Origin: Haplomitrium mnioides
Lineage: Eukaryota > Marchantiophyta > Haplomitriopsida > Calobryales
NCBI GenBank assembly: GCA_049999725.1
Contig: JBNGIS010020550.1
Location: forward strand, 1-44,258
DNA length: 44,258 nucleotides
Reading direction: 5' to 3'
Shown: positions 1-10,361 of the stretch, in pieces
Position numbering within the stretch: position 1 is the first letter of the stretch
Layout of the letters: each line of letters starts with the position of its first letter
Made by a program: the position numbers and the translations under genes
The notes under the pieces: generated by a model
Seen by the model: the letters and a program-made list of their open reading frames with translations, nothing else
The model's database searches: none
What the model was told of the DNA's origin: nothing

Positions 1-2648
1 AGAGAATGCCCACTCACAAAGTTTATAACTTGCACAATAATTTTACAAAATTGTAAGTTTCTGACTACTACATAACTTGTTTGAAAGAGAAAGATCCCGA
101 TTGCATTCTTAGTTTTTCGGGTTTTACAAAACATTAGGGAACTCATTTTTAAAATGTTAAAATTCCAAAATGCAACAGATTTTCTATTTGTGAAATATGT
201 GAAGAAATAAAATCATTGCAAGAAAAATTCGTCTTGGAGTCCGATAAAGTTCACAAATTTCTTCTCTTTTGAAACCTTTGGTTAATCCATGCTCGTTTTT
301 TTAGACTCAAAGCTTAGTTCTAGAGATGTTATGTTTTCTCAATTTAGTGCTAAAAGGTATTTGTTTTGTTTAGTTGTTTAGCAAACAAGATTTGAGTCGA
401 ATAAACCTTAGCAATTGGAGTTGAGAGGATAGATTTTATGCTTGCATAGCGTATGTTGTTTTAGTTTGAATCCAAACCTTGTCTACTGTCGAATAAAACA
501 AGGAAATGGATTGATTGTTGGTGGTGATCTTAGCCTTGCAACAAGTTTTGCTTTTGCTGCTTTAAATCAAAAACCCTTTGCTAGATAAACAATAGCAAGA
601 ATCATTTTTGTTGCTTGCAAATCCTATGCGTGCATAGGTTTTGTTCTTGTTTCTTTCAAAACCAATCGCGACAACAATCAAAGAAAGCCAAGATATTGAT
701 GTTGTTGCTTTTGGTCCTATGCTCGCATACGATCAGCTATTATCTCCACTGATCCTTTGTGTGTATAGGATCTGTTATTGTTTTTTAATCCTTTGCAAAC
801 AAAGAGTCCAAGATACTTTTGAAATTGAAGTTTCAGTTTGTGACCCTTTATTAGCAATAAGTTTTTCTCCTTTCAAAACTTTTGTTATTTCATGTCAAAC
901 ACAAGTACTTATTGTGAATCGTGTTCAGATTCTTTTTTATTTAAATTAAGTAAAATTTATTTTTAATCGTTTTAAAAAATTTCACTTCTACCAATCCAAA
1001 CATTTGTTTAAGATGATTTGAATATTTTTAGCACCTCAGGTTGTTTTTTAAAGTTTAAAACATCGACATATGTTTTACTGAACTACTTTTATGCCTTTTG
1101 TGCTTTGTGATGATGCAGTCAAATATAGTCACCAATTGTTTCTTCATTGTGACAAATAAATGAAAGAAAGAACAAAACTTGCAAACCATTGAAGAAAATG
1201 TTATATTGATGGTCAAAAGTACTTTGAAATTGTAATTGATGGAATGGATAAGAAGAAAACTATTATTCCACACTAGCCTTTGCCACAAAAAAACATTGAC
1301 TAAGATTGTTTCGTGGGTGTGCATGCTGTTGGTGCCTTAATATTCAATCATGCTCTTTCTTCAAGGGCCTTCTTAACTTACGAAAACTTAAAAAGTGATT
1401 CTAATTTGACAGTTATTGCGATCAATAAAATATTATATGACTTTGAAGGGCCGTTGCTTCAAACTTTGTATCTTCAGTTAGACAACACAAAAAAATAAGA
1501 ATTTTATCTTATTTGGATATCGTAGTCTCCTTATTACCAAGAATGTTTTTTGAAAAATCAAGGTGGGATTTCTCATGGTTGGCCTATACTCATGATCAAA
1601 TTGATCAAATGTTTAGCCAATTTTTGAAACATTTAAAATGTGTCAAAGCTTTCACGACTACGAGTCTTAGCGAGACACTGCAATTATAATATAATCTTAA
1701 ACATCAAGTAATTCTTTTGATGGAAACTTGGGATTTCAAAATGTTTCTACAACAATGTCCCTCTGTGATTCAAAGGATATATGATATTACCTTTAATCAA
1801 CAATTCAAGTTCCAATTGAATGATTCCAAAGCAAAGATTTGGAGCAAAAAGTTTTCAACTTTTTGAATTTTGGTTTCTCGAGATGGTATTTGTCAAGTCA
1901 AGTGCCTACTTGAAGTGCACAAAGAAATTTTAAGTTCAATGTTTATTCCTCTCAAAGCATATTCTGAAATCAAATGATCTCAAAAGGAAGAAAGAGAAGT
2001 TGATGCCGAGAAAGTGGTCTTTGCAATAAGTGACAACATAAGTAAGAACTTCTACAAGTTCTTTACAAATTGTGATATTCAATAGTGGAATGACTTTTTT
2101 CTTGCCCAACAAGAGATTGCAGCTTACATCTTTGAAAAAAAAAAGACAAGGGGTCGAAGAAAAGTTCACCTTTCTACCTTCACAACTGACAAACACTTGT
2201 GATGAATCTCAAAATGTCCGTCTAGGTTCTCAGCTTGATGCTCAATAGACAGAAGAAGATACTCTCATACAACAAATACTTTCTATATGTCGAGCAATCT
2301 GTGATGGAGCATTTAGGCTGCGAGAAGGGATTGTTTCACACAACACTTTATATGGGCACAAATTTGGCAATCTACATGATGTGAAAGCTAGAATATTTAT
2401 TTGTGTTATTCCATCTCTGGATCCAAAAGGCAAACTGTTTTTGGATTGCCAAAGTTCTCAAAGTTTTGTCATTTGATGAGGAAGAACCCCCAAACCCAAA
2501 ACGAGTACATGTTCAATGGTTTGCTTGTGAGGATGAGGATGCATTTTCTAGACAATACCTAGACTTTGGGGTGGGAGTCCAAGCCTTCCACACATTCTAC
2601 TTCTCGTATACAACCTTAAAGCTTCTATATATAAAGACTACATGTTAG
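1..2648 (+). pseudogene. DUF7869-type transposase-like gene, copy 1 (C-terminal part)
   Basis: The copy enters from the left edge and aligns to the reverse complement of 16051-14945, then runs past where that copy stops. In order it shows a CxxC zinc-ribbon-like stretch NRFSICEICEEIKS (about 172-213), an intron (249-1118), IDGMD (1235-1249), LQLDN (1472-1486), then FLMVG and, after a one-base frameshift, HTHDQIDQMFSQF (about 1570-1620). A C-terminal FWIAKV...VHVQWF block (about 2430-2525) resembles a small SH3/chromo-like domain. From memory, DGMD, LQxDN and GHTHxxID typify a widespread uncharacterised eukaryotic family (DUF7869). The three acidic motifs suggest an RNase H-fold DDE-type enzyme, but that is inference. 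Several stops and frameshifts break the frame, so it is dead. A search of the 1119-2650 translation would confirm the family. Confidence 0.78.
249..1118 (+). other. Intron of transposase-like copy 1, with palindromes
   Basis: The acceptor is gatgcag at 1112-1118. The donor position is inferred from the GTAAC donor of the homologous minus-strand copy. The intron carries several imperfect palindromes of the shared type: TTATGCTTGCATAG (436-449), CCTATGCGTGCATAGG (623-638), CCTATGCTCGCATACG (716-731) and a fourth at 751-772. No protein-like frame is convincing inside it; the 102-codon frame at 641-949 runs through palindrome-bearing intron sequence. Confidence 0.6.
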
Positions 2649-3359
2649 AACTTAGATTCTACACTAGTCAAAAACTCTCTTATAGAACTCAAAACCTTTG
2701 TTTGGTAGAATCTAGTCAAAAACTTGGAGATGTTTCTTGTTTACTCTCTTAATTCAATTTCTCTAGCCATTGCCTTTTTTTTTCTGAATTATGACTCCTT
2801 TGTGTATATATTTCTCTAAATTATAAAATATTTTTAAATATTAAAACTCCTAAATCCATGTAATGTTTCGTTTTATTGGTTTTGTGTTTACGATTGCAAA
2901 CTCATTCCCTTGACTTCTAATTTGTTTGGGCATTTTCCTCATGTTTTGTGGTTTGTTTTCCAAAAAGTAAGTTTGAAAGAACACAATGCCTATGCATGCA
3001 TAGAGTTTGTGAAACCAAACATATTTAAAAATAGTTTCTTCTAAAGTGTATTTCAATTTTTGGGCTTCAAATTGTAATCAATAATAAAATCAAGTTTCTT
3101 GTGAAAACTTACCATAATTTTTATACTTTTTATCAATTTCAAGATTTCCAATATTTTTATAAAAGGTTAGAATATTGTATGATTTTGCATAATTAAATTG
3201 ACTCTTGCTCTATCATCCTTGTTAAAACGGCCAAAAATGAAGCTCAAAAACTCAAGTACTTTTTGTTTAAAAAAATAACCTCGTTTTCTTTGGTTTTTTA
3301 GGTAAAAAAAACCACATTTTTTCTTAAAAAAAAAGGTTCATGTTTTGAGTAGTATGTCA
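2649..3359. other. AT-rich 3' flank of transposase-like copy 1
   Basis: No gene is seen. The stretch holds homopolymer-rich AT DNA and one more palindrome, CCTATGCATGCATAGA, at 2989-3004. It is probably the 3' UTR and subterminal region of the DNA-transposon-like copy 1. Confidence 0.4.
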
Positions 3360-3381
3360 TTGGTTCAAAGTAGTGGATGTT
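3360..3381 (+). repeat. Candidate element end (matches 31939-31960)
   Basis: Twenty of 22 bases equal those at 31939-31960, with the shared core ttggttcaaagtag. Both lie downstream of one of the two cassette genes (transposase-like here, methyltransferase there), read outward, and are followed at once by truncated family 1 LTR sequence. This fits an inverted terminal repeat, but a chance or shared-junction explanation is open. Confidence 0.35.
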
Positions 3382-3519
3382 CTAGAGTTTCTCTCAAATC
3401 ACTTGAGTTCTTTGGTTGCTTGGCTTTTACTTGCCTTATTGATGTTTGGTTAAAGAACACTATTAAAGTTCACTATAAGTTCTTACTCATTTGAATTTGG
3501 TCTTTGAGTTCTTTTGTAT
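3382..3519 (+). repeat. 5' LTR remnant of element A
   Basis: Only the last part of the family 1 LTR remains, including the ttctttggttgcttggcttt block. It ends in ttttgta, which equals ttttaca in other copies. Confidence 0.85.
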
Positions 3520-3520
3520 T

Positions 3521-3532
3521 GGTATCAGAGCT
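3521..3532 (+). other. Primer binding site TGGTATCAGAGC
   Basis: TGGTATCAGAGC is the classic complement of the 3' end of plant initiator Met tRNA. It lies one base after the LTR end, as expected. Confidence 0.9.
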
Positions 3533-3560
3533 ACAATTTTCTTTTTCTGTGGTGAGTTAC

Positions 3561-4240
3561 ATGGATAATCAAGAGTCAATGGTTCAAGCAATGCAACAAT
3601 GGCTTGAATATTTTTCATGCCTTTTGGAAGTGAGAATGAAAGAAAGAAAAAATTTTCGAGCAGAAGAGAGTTATTGGCGATTTTCAATACCAAAAAAAAC
3701 ATATGATGGGAAAATGGTTTGTAGTGCATCTCAGATTTTTATATTTGATTATGAGCAATATTTTGAAGTTACAAACATTAACAAAGATGGTTGACAAATT
3801 CTATTTGCGGCAATTCAAATAGAAGAAGTTGCAAAGACTTGGTGGAGATATCAAATAGAACAAGCACAACATGGATTTGTTGCTCCTATTTCTTTTGGCG
3901 TGAATTCAAAGAATAGTGATTTCAAGATTTAGGGTTGTAAATGCTTCAAAAGTAGCAAGAGATTGATTGGTCGAATTGAAGCAACTTGGTACAGTGAGAA
4001 GCTTTGTTGCACATTTTTAGAATACAAATATGCAAATTCATGATATAAGAGAAGAAGAAGCACTAGACCGCTTTGTTCTACAATTTAAGCCTCGCACAAG
4101 AATGGAAGTTACAATGAGAGAGCCTACTCAATTAGAATAAGCAATGCATATGGTGGAGCGACATGACTCATTGCAAACTGCTACGGAAGCTAGGTTGCGT
4201 CCTCAACTATTCGATCATTATACTTAAAACTTTGCAAACT
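3561..4240 (+). pseudogene. Element A gag remnant
   Basis: Starts at ATG 3561, soon after the PBS. The first 78 codons are open to a TGA at 3792, and gag-like sequence continues across frames. It includes EVAKTWWRYQIE (about 3823-3860), typical of retrotransposon gag (the W-x-x-Y region), and DIREEEALDRFVLQFKP (about 4040-4090). No CCHC knuckle is evident before protease. In family terms gag would form the virus-like particle; this copy is broken. Confidence 0.75.
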
Positions 4241-4263
4241 CTAATGGAATTAAAATTTCAACA

Positions 4264-4560
4264 AGAATTGAGATACCTTGTTCCATTTTGATGGTACGAT
4301 TGAGGAACACTCTTGTAGAATGTTGGTGGATAGTAGAAGTTCTGAAATTTTTATGTCACTATATTTTGCTAAGATAATCAAAGCAAAAATGACACATTCA
4401 AGTTACCTTGCAAGGTAAGAAATTTCTTTTGGAGTGTTTAACACCATTGGTGAAGAAGTCTAAATTAGTTCAACATGTTAATTGAGTGGAGCAAGAGTTG
4501 ATTGTCTTTACTATTTGGATCAAGCCCATCATGGACTTGACTAATTAGCAAGGAAAAAGT
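4264..4560 (+). pseudogene. Element A aspartic protease remnant
   Basis: LVDSRSSEIFMSLYFAKII starts near 4323 and aligns to the retroviral-type protease active-site region. The catalytic D-S/T-G is D-S-R here (4329-4337), which would abolish activity. The rest is broken by stops. Confidence 0.65.
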
Positions 4561-5636
4561 ATGGCTACCTCAATGATAGATGATATTTTGAAGAAGTTTG
4601 CGAATGTATTTCCAGAGGTTTTTCCAAAAAGGTTACTAGATGCTCGAAGAACGTCTTTTTTGATTGAATTGACATCTCAAAGTACTCCATATAATCGATC
4701 TATATATCTATTATCACTAGAAAAATTAGAGAATCTTCGAAAGACCTTGACGGATCTTCTTGAGAAGGATTTAATTGAACTTAGTACTTCATCTTGGGGA
4801 GCTCTGGTATTCTTTGTACCAAAGAAATATAGTGGATTTTGTCCATATATAGATTATTGAGGCTTGAGCAATCAAACAGTAAGGAATGTCTATACTCTAT
4901 CTTATTTTGATGATTTGTTGGATCAATTGAGTGGAGAGCAATTCTTTTCTAAGTTGGATCTTTGAAGTGGCTATTGGCAAATTCCTATCATTGACAAGCC
5001 AAGTGATGTATCAAATACAACTTTTGGTACAAGTTATAGGCATTTTAAGTAGAAGGCCTTTACATTTGGCCTAACTAATACTCCAACAATATTAATGGAT
5101 CAAATTCATCAAGTTTTTGATGGTTTATTGGATAAGTTAGTGTTGGTGTTTTTGGACGACATTCTTATCTTTAGTAAAAGTGCAATTGAGCATCTTGTGT
5201 ATCTCAAAAAAAATATTGCAAAGACTATACAATTGGAAATTTTATTGCAAGAAGTCTAACTGTGAGTTTTGTGACTTAACTGTGACATAAAGTTTCTGTG
5301 TATGGTATCAAGATGAAGGAAGAGAAAATTAAGGCTATTATAGAGTAGCCAACACCAAATGATGCAAGTGATGTTTGAGCTTCCAATGGATTGGTAAATT
5401 TTTATCAAAGATTCATCCCTTACTATGCTCATATTGTTGCATAGCTTACAGATCTACTAGGCAAGGGGGCAAAGTTTCAATGGACAATCAAAGAACAAGA
5501 GGCATTTCAATTACTCAAGCATATGGTGTCTTTTTATTCAAGTCTACAACTATATGATCCAAAGACATATTGTATAGTTGATTTTGATGCCTCTAATTTT
5601 TCTATTGGAGTAGTGTTACAATAAGAGTTTGAAGAT
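4561..5636 (+). pseudogene. Element A reverse transcriptase and partial RNase H
   Basis: The first 99 codons are open from ATG 4561 and include LVFFVPKKYSGF. RT follows with a stop in LDL(stop)SGYW, where CGA became TGA, the FLDDILIF catalytic box (about 5149-5172), and the thumb region in shifted frames. The RNase H start is visible as LIDFDASNFSIG-like sequence near 5575-5610. Translation is lost to multiple stops and frameshifts. Confidence 0.85.
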
Positions 5637-6450
5637 GATCATCCTCAAACAAATGAGAAAATTGAATACGCAAATCGTACTATGGAGAATATGCTTTCAG
5701 TGTTTATCAATATTCATCACACGAATTGGGATAAATTTTTACTGCCTATGAAGTTTGCATACAACAACTTCAAGCAAGCAAGTACTAGATTTTCTCTTTT
5801 GTTTCTTAATTTAGTCAATATCCTCTTGTTTATGATGGTTTGCTTTCTCCTTCCTCTTCCAATATTCCAAGTCTTGCTACATTTTTGTCTTGTTTATCTT
5901 CTTCTTTGCAAGATGCCAGAACCCATCTTGTTATTGCTCAAAATAGACAAAAATAATAAACCAATAAACATCATTGTGATTTTTCTTATGTTTTAGATGA
6001 CAAAGTTATACTTTTTAATCATGATCTTCATTTGTTTTTAGATACTCAAGTCCGTAAGTTATCTCTTTCTTGGATTGGTCCTTTCTCAATTTCTTAAGTT
6101 ATTTCTTGTGTTGCGTACAAACTTGATCTTCCTCTTTATATGAAGATGCATCATGTATTCCATATATCTAAACTTGAACCTTTTGTTTCTGGTCTATCTT
6201 CTTTTCCAAATTGTGTTCAAATTTCTCCTCCATATATTGTTCTTGTTGATCATGAAGAATATGAGGTGGACCACATTTTGGCTAAGCGAGTCTTCAAGTG
6301 TCGGCGACATCCTCAAGTTCAATATAAAGTTTGGTAGGAGGAATATTTGCTTCATGATGCTACTTAGAAATCGTATTCTAATCTTAAGAATGTTCAAGAA
6401 GCTATTCAATTATTTGAGACTACCGGTCTTGACGAAGACGTCATCGATAC
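5637..6450 (+). pseudogene. Element A integrase C-terminus and chromodomain
   Basis: Starts at an internal deletion junction where RNase H (EFEDD) runs into the end of the integrase core (HPQTNEKIEYANRTMENML, about 5639-5695). The integrase C-terminal domain follows, with KIHHVFHVSKLEPFVS-like sequence near 6143-6190. A chromodomain-like block EEYEVDHILAKRVFKCRRHP (6256-6315) ends the polyprotein. The family 1 chromodomain places it among plant chromoviruses. Confidence 0.8.
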
Positions 6451-6464
6451 GAAAGCAAACATTA

Positions 6465-6860
6465 TGTAATAGTACAAGCATGATGTTGTGTTATTTATAA
6501 GAAAATAGAAAAGAGTGAAGGAAGTGGCAGAGGGTTACTTTTGGGGTTGAGATAAGATTACTTGCCTTCAAAGTTACTTTTAGAGTTTTAAGGTTGAAAT
6601 TAGCAGTGACTCTTAAGTGATCAATTTAGGGTTGAAATTGGAATTGATTTGTAAGTGAAGAAAGAGGGATGAAACTTTCGTCTCTTGTATAAGCAAAAGA
6701 GCTCCAAAGCCTCACTCCTCATTTTGTAGTTCCTCTTGAATCACTTGAGTTCTTTGGTTGTTTGGCTTTTGATTGCCTTATTGGCATTTGGTTGAAGAGC
6801 TCTATTAGAGTTCACTATGAGTTCTTACTCATTTGGATTTGGTCTTTGAGTTCTTTTACA
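6465..6860 (+). repeat. Family 1 LTR between elements A and B
   Basis: Begins TGTAATAGTACAAGCA and ends GAGTTCTTTTACA. It contains internal repeats of the gggttgaaattrgaagtgac type. It serves as the 3' LTR of A and is fused directly to mid-pol sequence of B with no PBS. Confidence 0.85.
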
Positions 6861-9052
6861 GTGATCATCTTAAAAGAGTATTGCAAAGACTACTTAATTG
6901 GAAGTTGTATTGCAAGAAGTCTAAGTGTGAGTTTTAGAAGCAAGAGGTGACTTACCTATGATATAAATTTCCTACAGATGGCATCAAGATAGAGGAAGAG
7001 AAAATTAAGGCTATTATAGAGTGGCCAACACTAAATGATGTAAAGGATGTTCAAGCTTTCAATGGACTAGCAAGCTTTTATTGAATATTCATCCAATACT
7101 ATATTCATATTGTTGGACCTCTTACGTATCTGCTAGAAAATGAGACAAAGCTTCAGTAGATGACCAAAGAGCAAGGGGCATTTCAACAACTCAAGGTTGC
7201 GATGTCTTTTTGTCTAATTCTAGAAGCATATGATCAAAAAATATGTCGTATAGTTGATTTTGATGCTTCTATTTTTTCTATTGGAGCAATGTTGCAGCAA
7301 GAGTTTGGATGGAGAGAAGTTAGCCATGGTTTATGCTACTTAAGTTTGAAGACACTATCTTATACGAAAGCATATACTTATGCACAATGATCACAAACGT
7401 TTGTTGCAATTAGTTCACTTGGAAAATATGACAAGTTGTCATTATCGATGGGAAGATCAATTATAACTCTTTGATATAAAGTTAGAGTATAAGTCGGGAA
7501 GGGTACATATCATCTTTGATGAATTGTTACAAAGATCGGATCATTGAGTGAATACATTAGAGGTTGCAAATGTTAGTATATTACATCTTGATGAAGCAAC
7601 TAGCAATGGCTTTCGACAAAAGTTATAAGAAGATTCATTCTTTAATCTTGTTAGGGCACGTCTAATGATCAAATATAGTGAGTATCATATTTTTCCATTC
7701 AGGGTGGTGTTCTCTATCAAGGTCATCAAATATATGTTCCACAAGATGATGCTTTTTGAATGGCTCGTTTACAAGAAACACATAACATTCCAATCTCTGG
7801 GCATCTTTGGGTAGACAAGACTATAGAATTAGTGGTGGCCAAACCTAGCTCAAGACGTTTGTAGCTTTGTTTGTTCTTGTGAAAGTTGTCAGCAAAATAA
7901 GGTTTCAAATCAAAAACCAATTGGACTTTTTCAACCACTATCGATTTCTACTGCTTGTTGTGAGCATGTAAGTTTGGATCTTGTCACTTTTTTTCCATGC
8001 ATGTATTATGGGTTTACTATCATTGTGGTGCTTGTAGACAAGCTAAGAAGACGTATTCATCTAGCACTGACGATAGATACTCCTCAATTGGCAAAGATTA
8101 ATTTTGATATAGTCTTCTATTGTCATGAAATGCCAAAGTTGTTAATATCTGATAGAGATCTATGATTCACTAGGAAGTTGTAGCATGAAATGTTCACACT
8201 TTTAGGTACCAAACTATCCATGTCTACGACTTATCATCTTCAAAATGGGAAAATTGAACGCATGAATCACATTATTGAGGATATGCTTCGAGCATTTATC
8301 AATGTTAATCACACAAATTGGAATAGTTTCTTACTGGTTGTAGAGTTTGCATACAACTCCAAACAAGCAAGTTCAGAATTTTCTCCTTTCTTTCTTGATT
8401 CAAGTCAATATCCTCTTGTTTCTGATGGTTTGCTTTTTCCTTCCTCTTCTAATGTTCCAAGTCTTTTTATGTTTTTGTCTCATTTATCTTCCTCTTTGCA
8501 AGATGTCTGAAACCATCTTGTTATTGCTCAAGTTTGGCAAAAATAATATACCGATAAACATTGTCATGATTTATTTTATGTTTTAAGTGATCAAATTATG
8601 CTCTCTACTCATGGTCTTTGATTGTCTTTAGGTACTCAAGTTCATATGTTATCTCTAGCTTTGATTAGTCCTTTCTCAATTTCTCAAGTTATTTCTTCTA
8701 TTGCATATAAACTTGGTCTTCCTCTTCATATAGATTCATCGTATATTCCATGTATTTAAACTTTAAGTTTTTTTTTCTGGTCCATCTTTTTTTCCAAATC
8801 GTATTCAAATTCCTTCTCTACATATTGTTCTTAATGATCATGAAGAATATAAGGTGGACCGCATTGTGGCTAAACAACTTCTCAAGCATGAGGGACACCC
8901 TCAAGTTCAATATAAAGTTTTGTGGAAGGGATATTTGCTTCATGATGCAACTTGATAGATGTGTTCTAACTTTGAGAATGATAAAGAGTCTATTTGATTA
9001 TTTGAAATTGTTGGTCATGATGATGACATTATTGATTAGAAGGTGGGGATTA
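6861..9052 (+). pseudogene. Element B pol fragment (RT end, RNase H, integrase, chromodomain)
   Basis: The LTR ends at 6860 and the sequence resumes in the RT thumb (LLNWKLYCKKSKCEF-like, about 6890-6940) without leader or gag. RNase H is seen at 7250-7290 (IVDFDASIFSIGAMLQQEF) with a small deletion just after. Integrase follows: DLVTFFPCMYYGFTIIVVLV (7977-8036), ISDRDL (8148-8165), IERMNHIIEDML with the catalytic Glu kept (about 8250-8290). A chromodomain remnant lies at about 8840-9030. Many stops are present. Confidence 0.85.
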
Positions 9053-9572
9053 TATAATAGTATAAACAAGATGTTGTACTATTTATAAGAAAAAAGAAAA
9101 GACTGAAGAAAGTGGTAGAAGGTCAATTTTAGAGTTGAAATCATTTTCAGTTTACTTGTTTTTTAAGCTACTTTAAGTAAAGTGGCATAAGGTTACTTTT
9201 AAGGTTGAAGTGAGATAAGATTTACTTGGCTTCAAAGTTACTTTTAGAGAAGTAAAATATGATCACTTTTAGACCTTAAATTGGAAGTGACTTGTAAGTG
9301 AAAGAAGAAGTATGACACCTCCTTCTCTTGTATAAATAGAAGAGCTTTATAGCCCCACTTCCCATTTTGGAATTCCTCTCGAATAACTTGGGTTCTTTGG
9401 TTGCTTGACTTTGGTTGCACTCTTGGCTTTAGCTTGGGCCTTGATTTGCATAACTCTAGTAGAATTATCTTGTAGTGGTTTTTCTTGCCTTATTGGCATT
9501 TGGTTGAAGAACTCTATTAGAGCTCACTATGAGTTCTTGCTCATTTGGAATTTTTCTTTGAGTTCTTTTACA
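9053..9572 (+). repeat. Family 1 LTR (3' LTR of element B)
   Basis: A long version (520 bp) from the TATAATAG start to the TTTTACA end, with an internal expansion of gggttga...gtgac repeats and a TATA-like tgtataaatagaag near 9338. A second partial copy of the LTR 3' end follows at 9585-9676. Confidence 0.85.
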
Positions 9573-9584
9573 ATTTATTTACTT

Positions 9585-9676
9585 GACTATATAGGCATTT
9601 GGTTGATTGACGCTATTAGAGTTGTCTTTGAGTTATTACTTATTTGGAGTTTATATTTGAGTTCTTTTTCATTATT
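9585..9676 (+). repeat. Partial duplicate of the LTR 3' end
   Basis: The segment ataggcatttggttga...gagttctttttcatt repeats 9490-9574 at lower identity. It suggests a small tandem duplication or remains of a neighbouring LTR. Confidence 0.65.
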
Positions 9677-9719
9677 TAAAAGTAAAAAAAAAAATCACAA
9701 GAAATTTCCTATATTCTAA

Positions 9720-10262
9720 TTCATTAATGCCTCAATTGTATTCATGGACCAAATAAATTGATTTTTTTGATGAGATATTGGATCAATTTTAATATTCTTA
9801 GACCACATTATTATCTTTAGTAAAATTGAAGTTTATCATCATGATTATCTCAAAGAAGTACCACAAAGATTGTGAAATTGGAGTTTATATTGTGAGAGGT
9901 CCAAGTGTGAATTTCAGAAACAAGAGTTGACTTATCCATGGTGTAAAGCGTCTGCGGATGGAATCAAGATAATAGAAGAGAAAATTAAGGTTATCACACA
10001 ATGGCCAATGGCAAACGATGCTAAAAATGTTAGAGCCTTCAATAGATTGGCAATCTTTTATCGACAATTTTCCCATTACAATGTGCATATTACATTGCTT
10101 AGAGAATTTTTTGGCAAGAAGGCTAAGTTTCAATGGATTGCCAAAGAGCAAGTAAAATTTCAAAAAGGCAAGAATGCAGTCTCTTCTTGTACTATTTTAC
10201 AACCATATGATCCAAATACATATTGTATAGTTGATTTTGATGCTTCTAGTTCTACAATTTTT
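9720..10262 (+). pseudogene. Element C pol fragment (RT end to RNase H start)
   Basis: A family 1 fragment from the RT region after the YxDD equivalent (EILDQF..., about 9770-9800) through SADGIKIIEEKIKVITQWP (9948-10005), AFNRLAIFYRQFSHY, and IVDFDASSS (about 10228-10254). The 126-codon open frame at 9927-10307 covers most of it, but the last 15 codons are non-homologous. It stops abruptly at the start of a hairpin. Confidence 0.8.
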
Positions 10263-10267
10263 GATAC

Positions 10268-10361
10268 AAAAAAAGATGTGCATGCCAAGGCTCATATAGG
10301 TGATTGATGAATCAAAAGTCAAAGCTATCAATAGAGCCTTGGCACATACATCTTTTTTTTG
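10268..10361. repeat. Inverted repeat / hairpin at the end of fragment C
   Basis: aaaaaagatgtgcatgccaa with aggctc (10268-10294) pairs with agccttggcacatacatctt (10335-10354) and its flanking T-run. The arms are about 26 bp with two mismatches, around a spacer of about 40 bp that has some self-complementarity. It could be a MITE-like remnant or a palindromic repair junction. Confidence 0.6.

Larger units (their letters stand above)
3382..6860 (+). mobile_element. Ty3/gypsy family 1 element A (chromodomain type, decayed)
   Basis: Order: truncated 5' LTR, PBS, gag, protease, RT, partial RNase H, integrase C-terminus with chromodomain, 3' LTR (6465-6860). Family 1 LTRs begin TGTAATAGTACAAGC and end TTTTACA. 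About 1.5 kb from RNase H to mid integrase is missing, with the junction near 5637. Stops and frameshifts occur throughout, so the element cannot act on its own. Confidence 0.9.

Noticed and set aside
641-949. 102-codon frame as a gene
   Set aside because: It lies in the intron of transposase-like copy 1 and crosses palindromes; the homologous intron in copy 2 does not keep the frame.
9053-9676. Two full LTRs back to back
   Set aside because: Only the last ~90 bp is repeated, so a local duplication or LTR remnant is enough.
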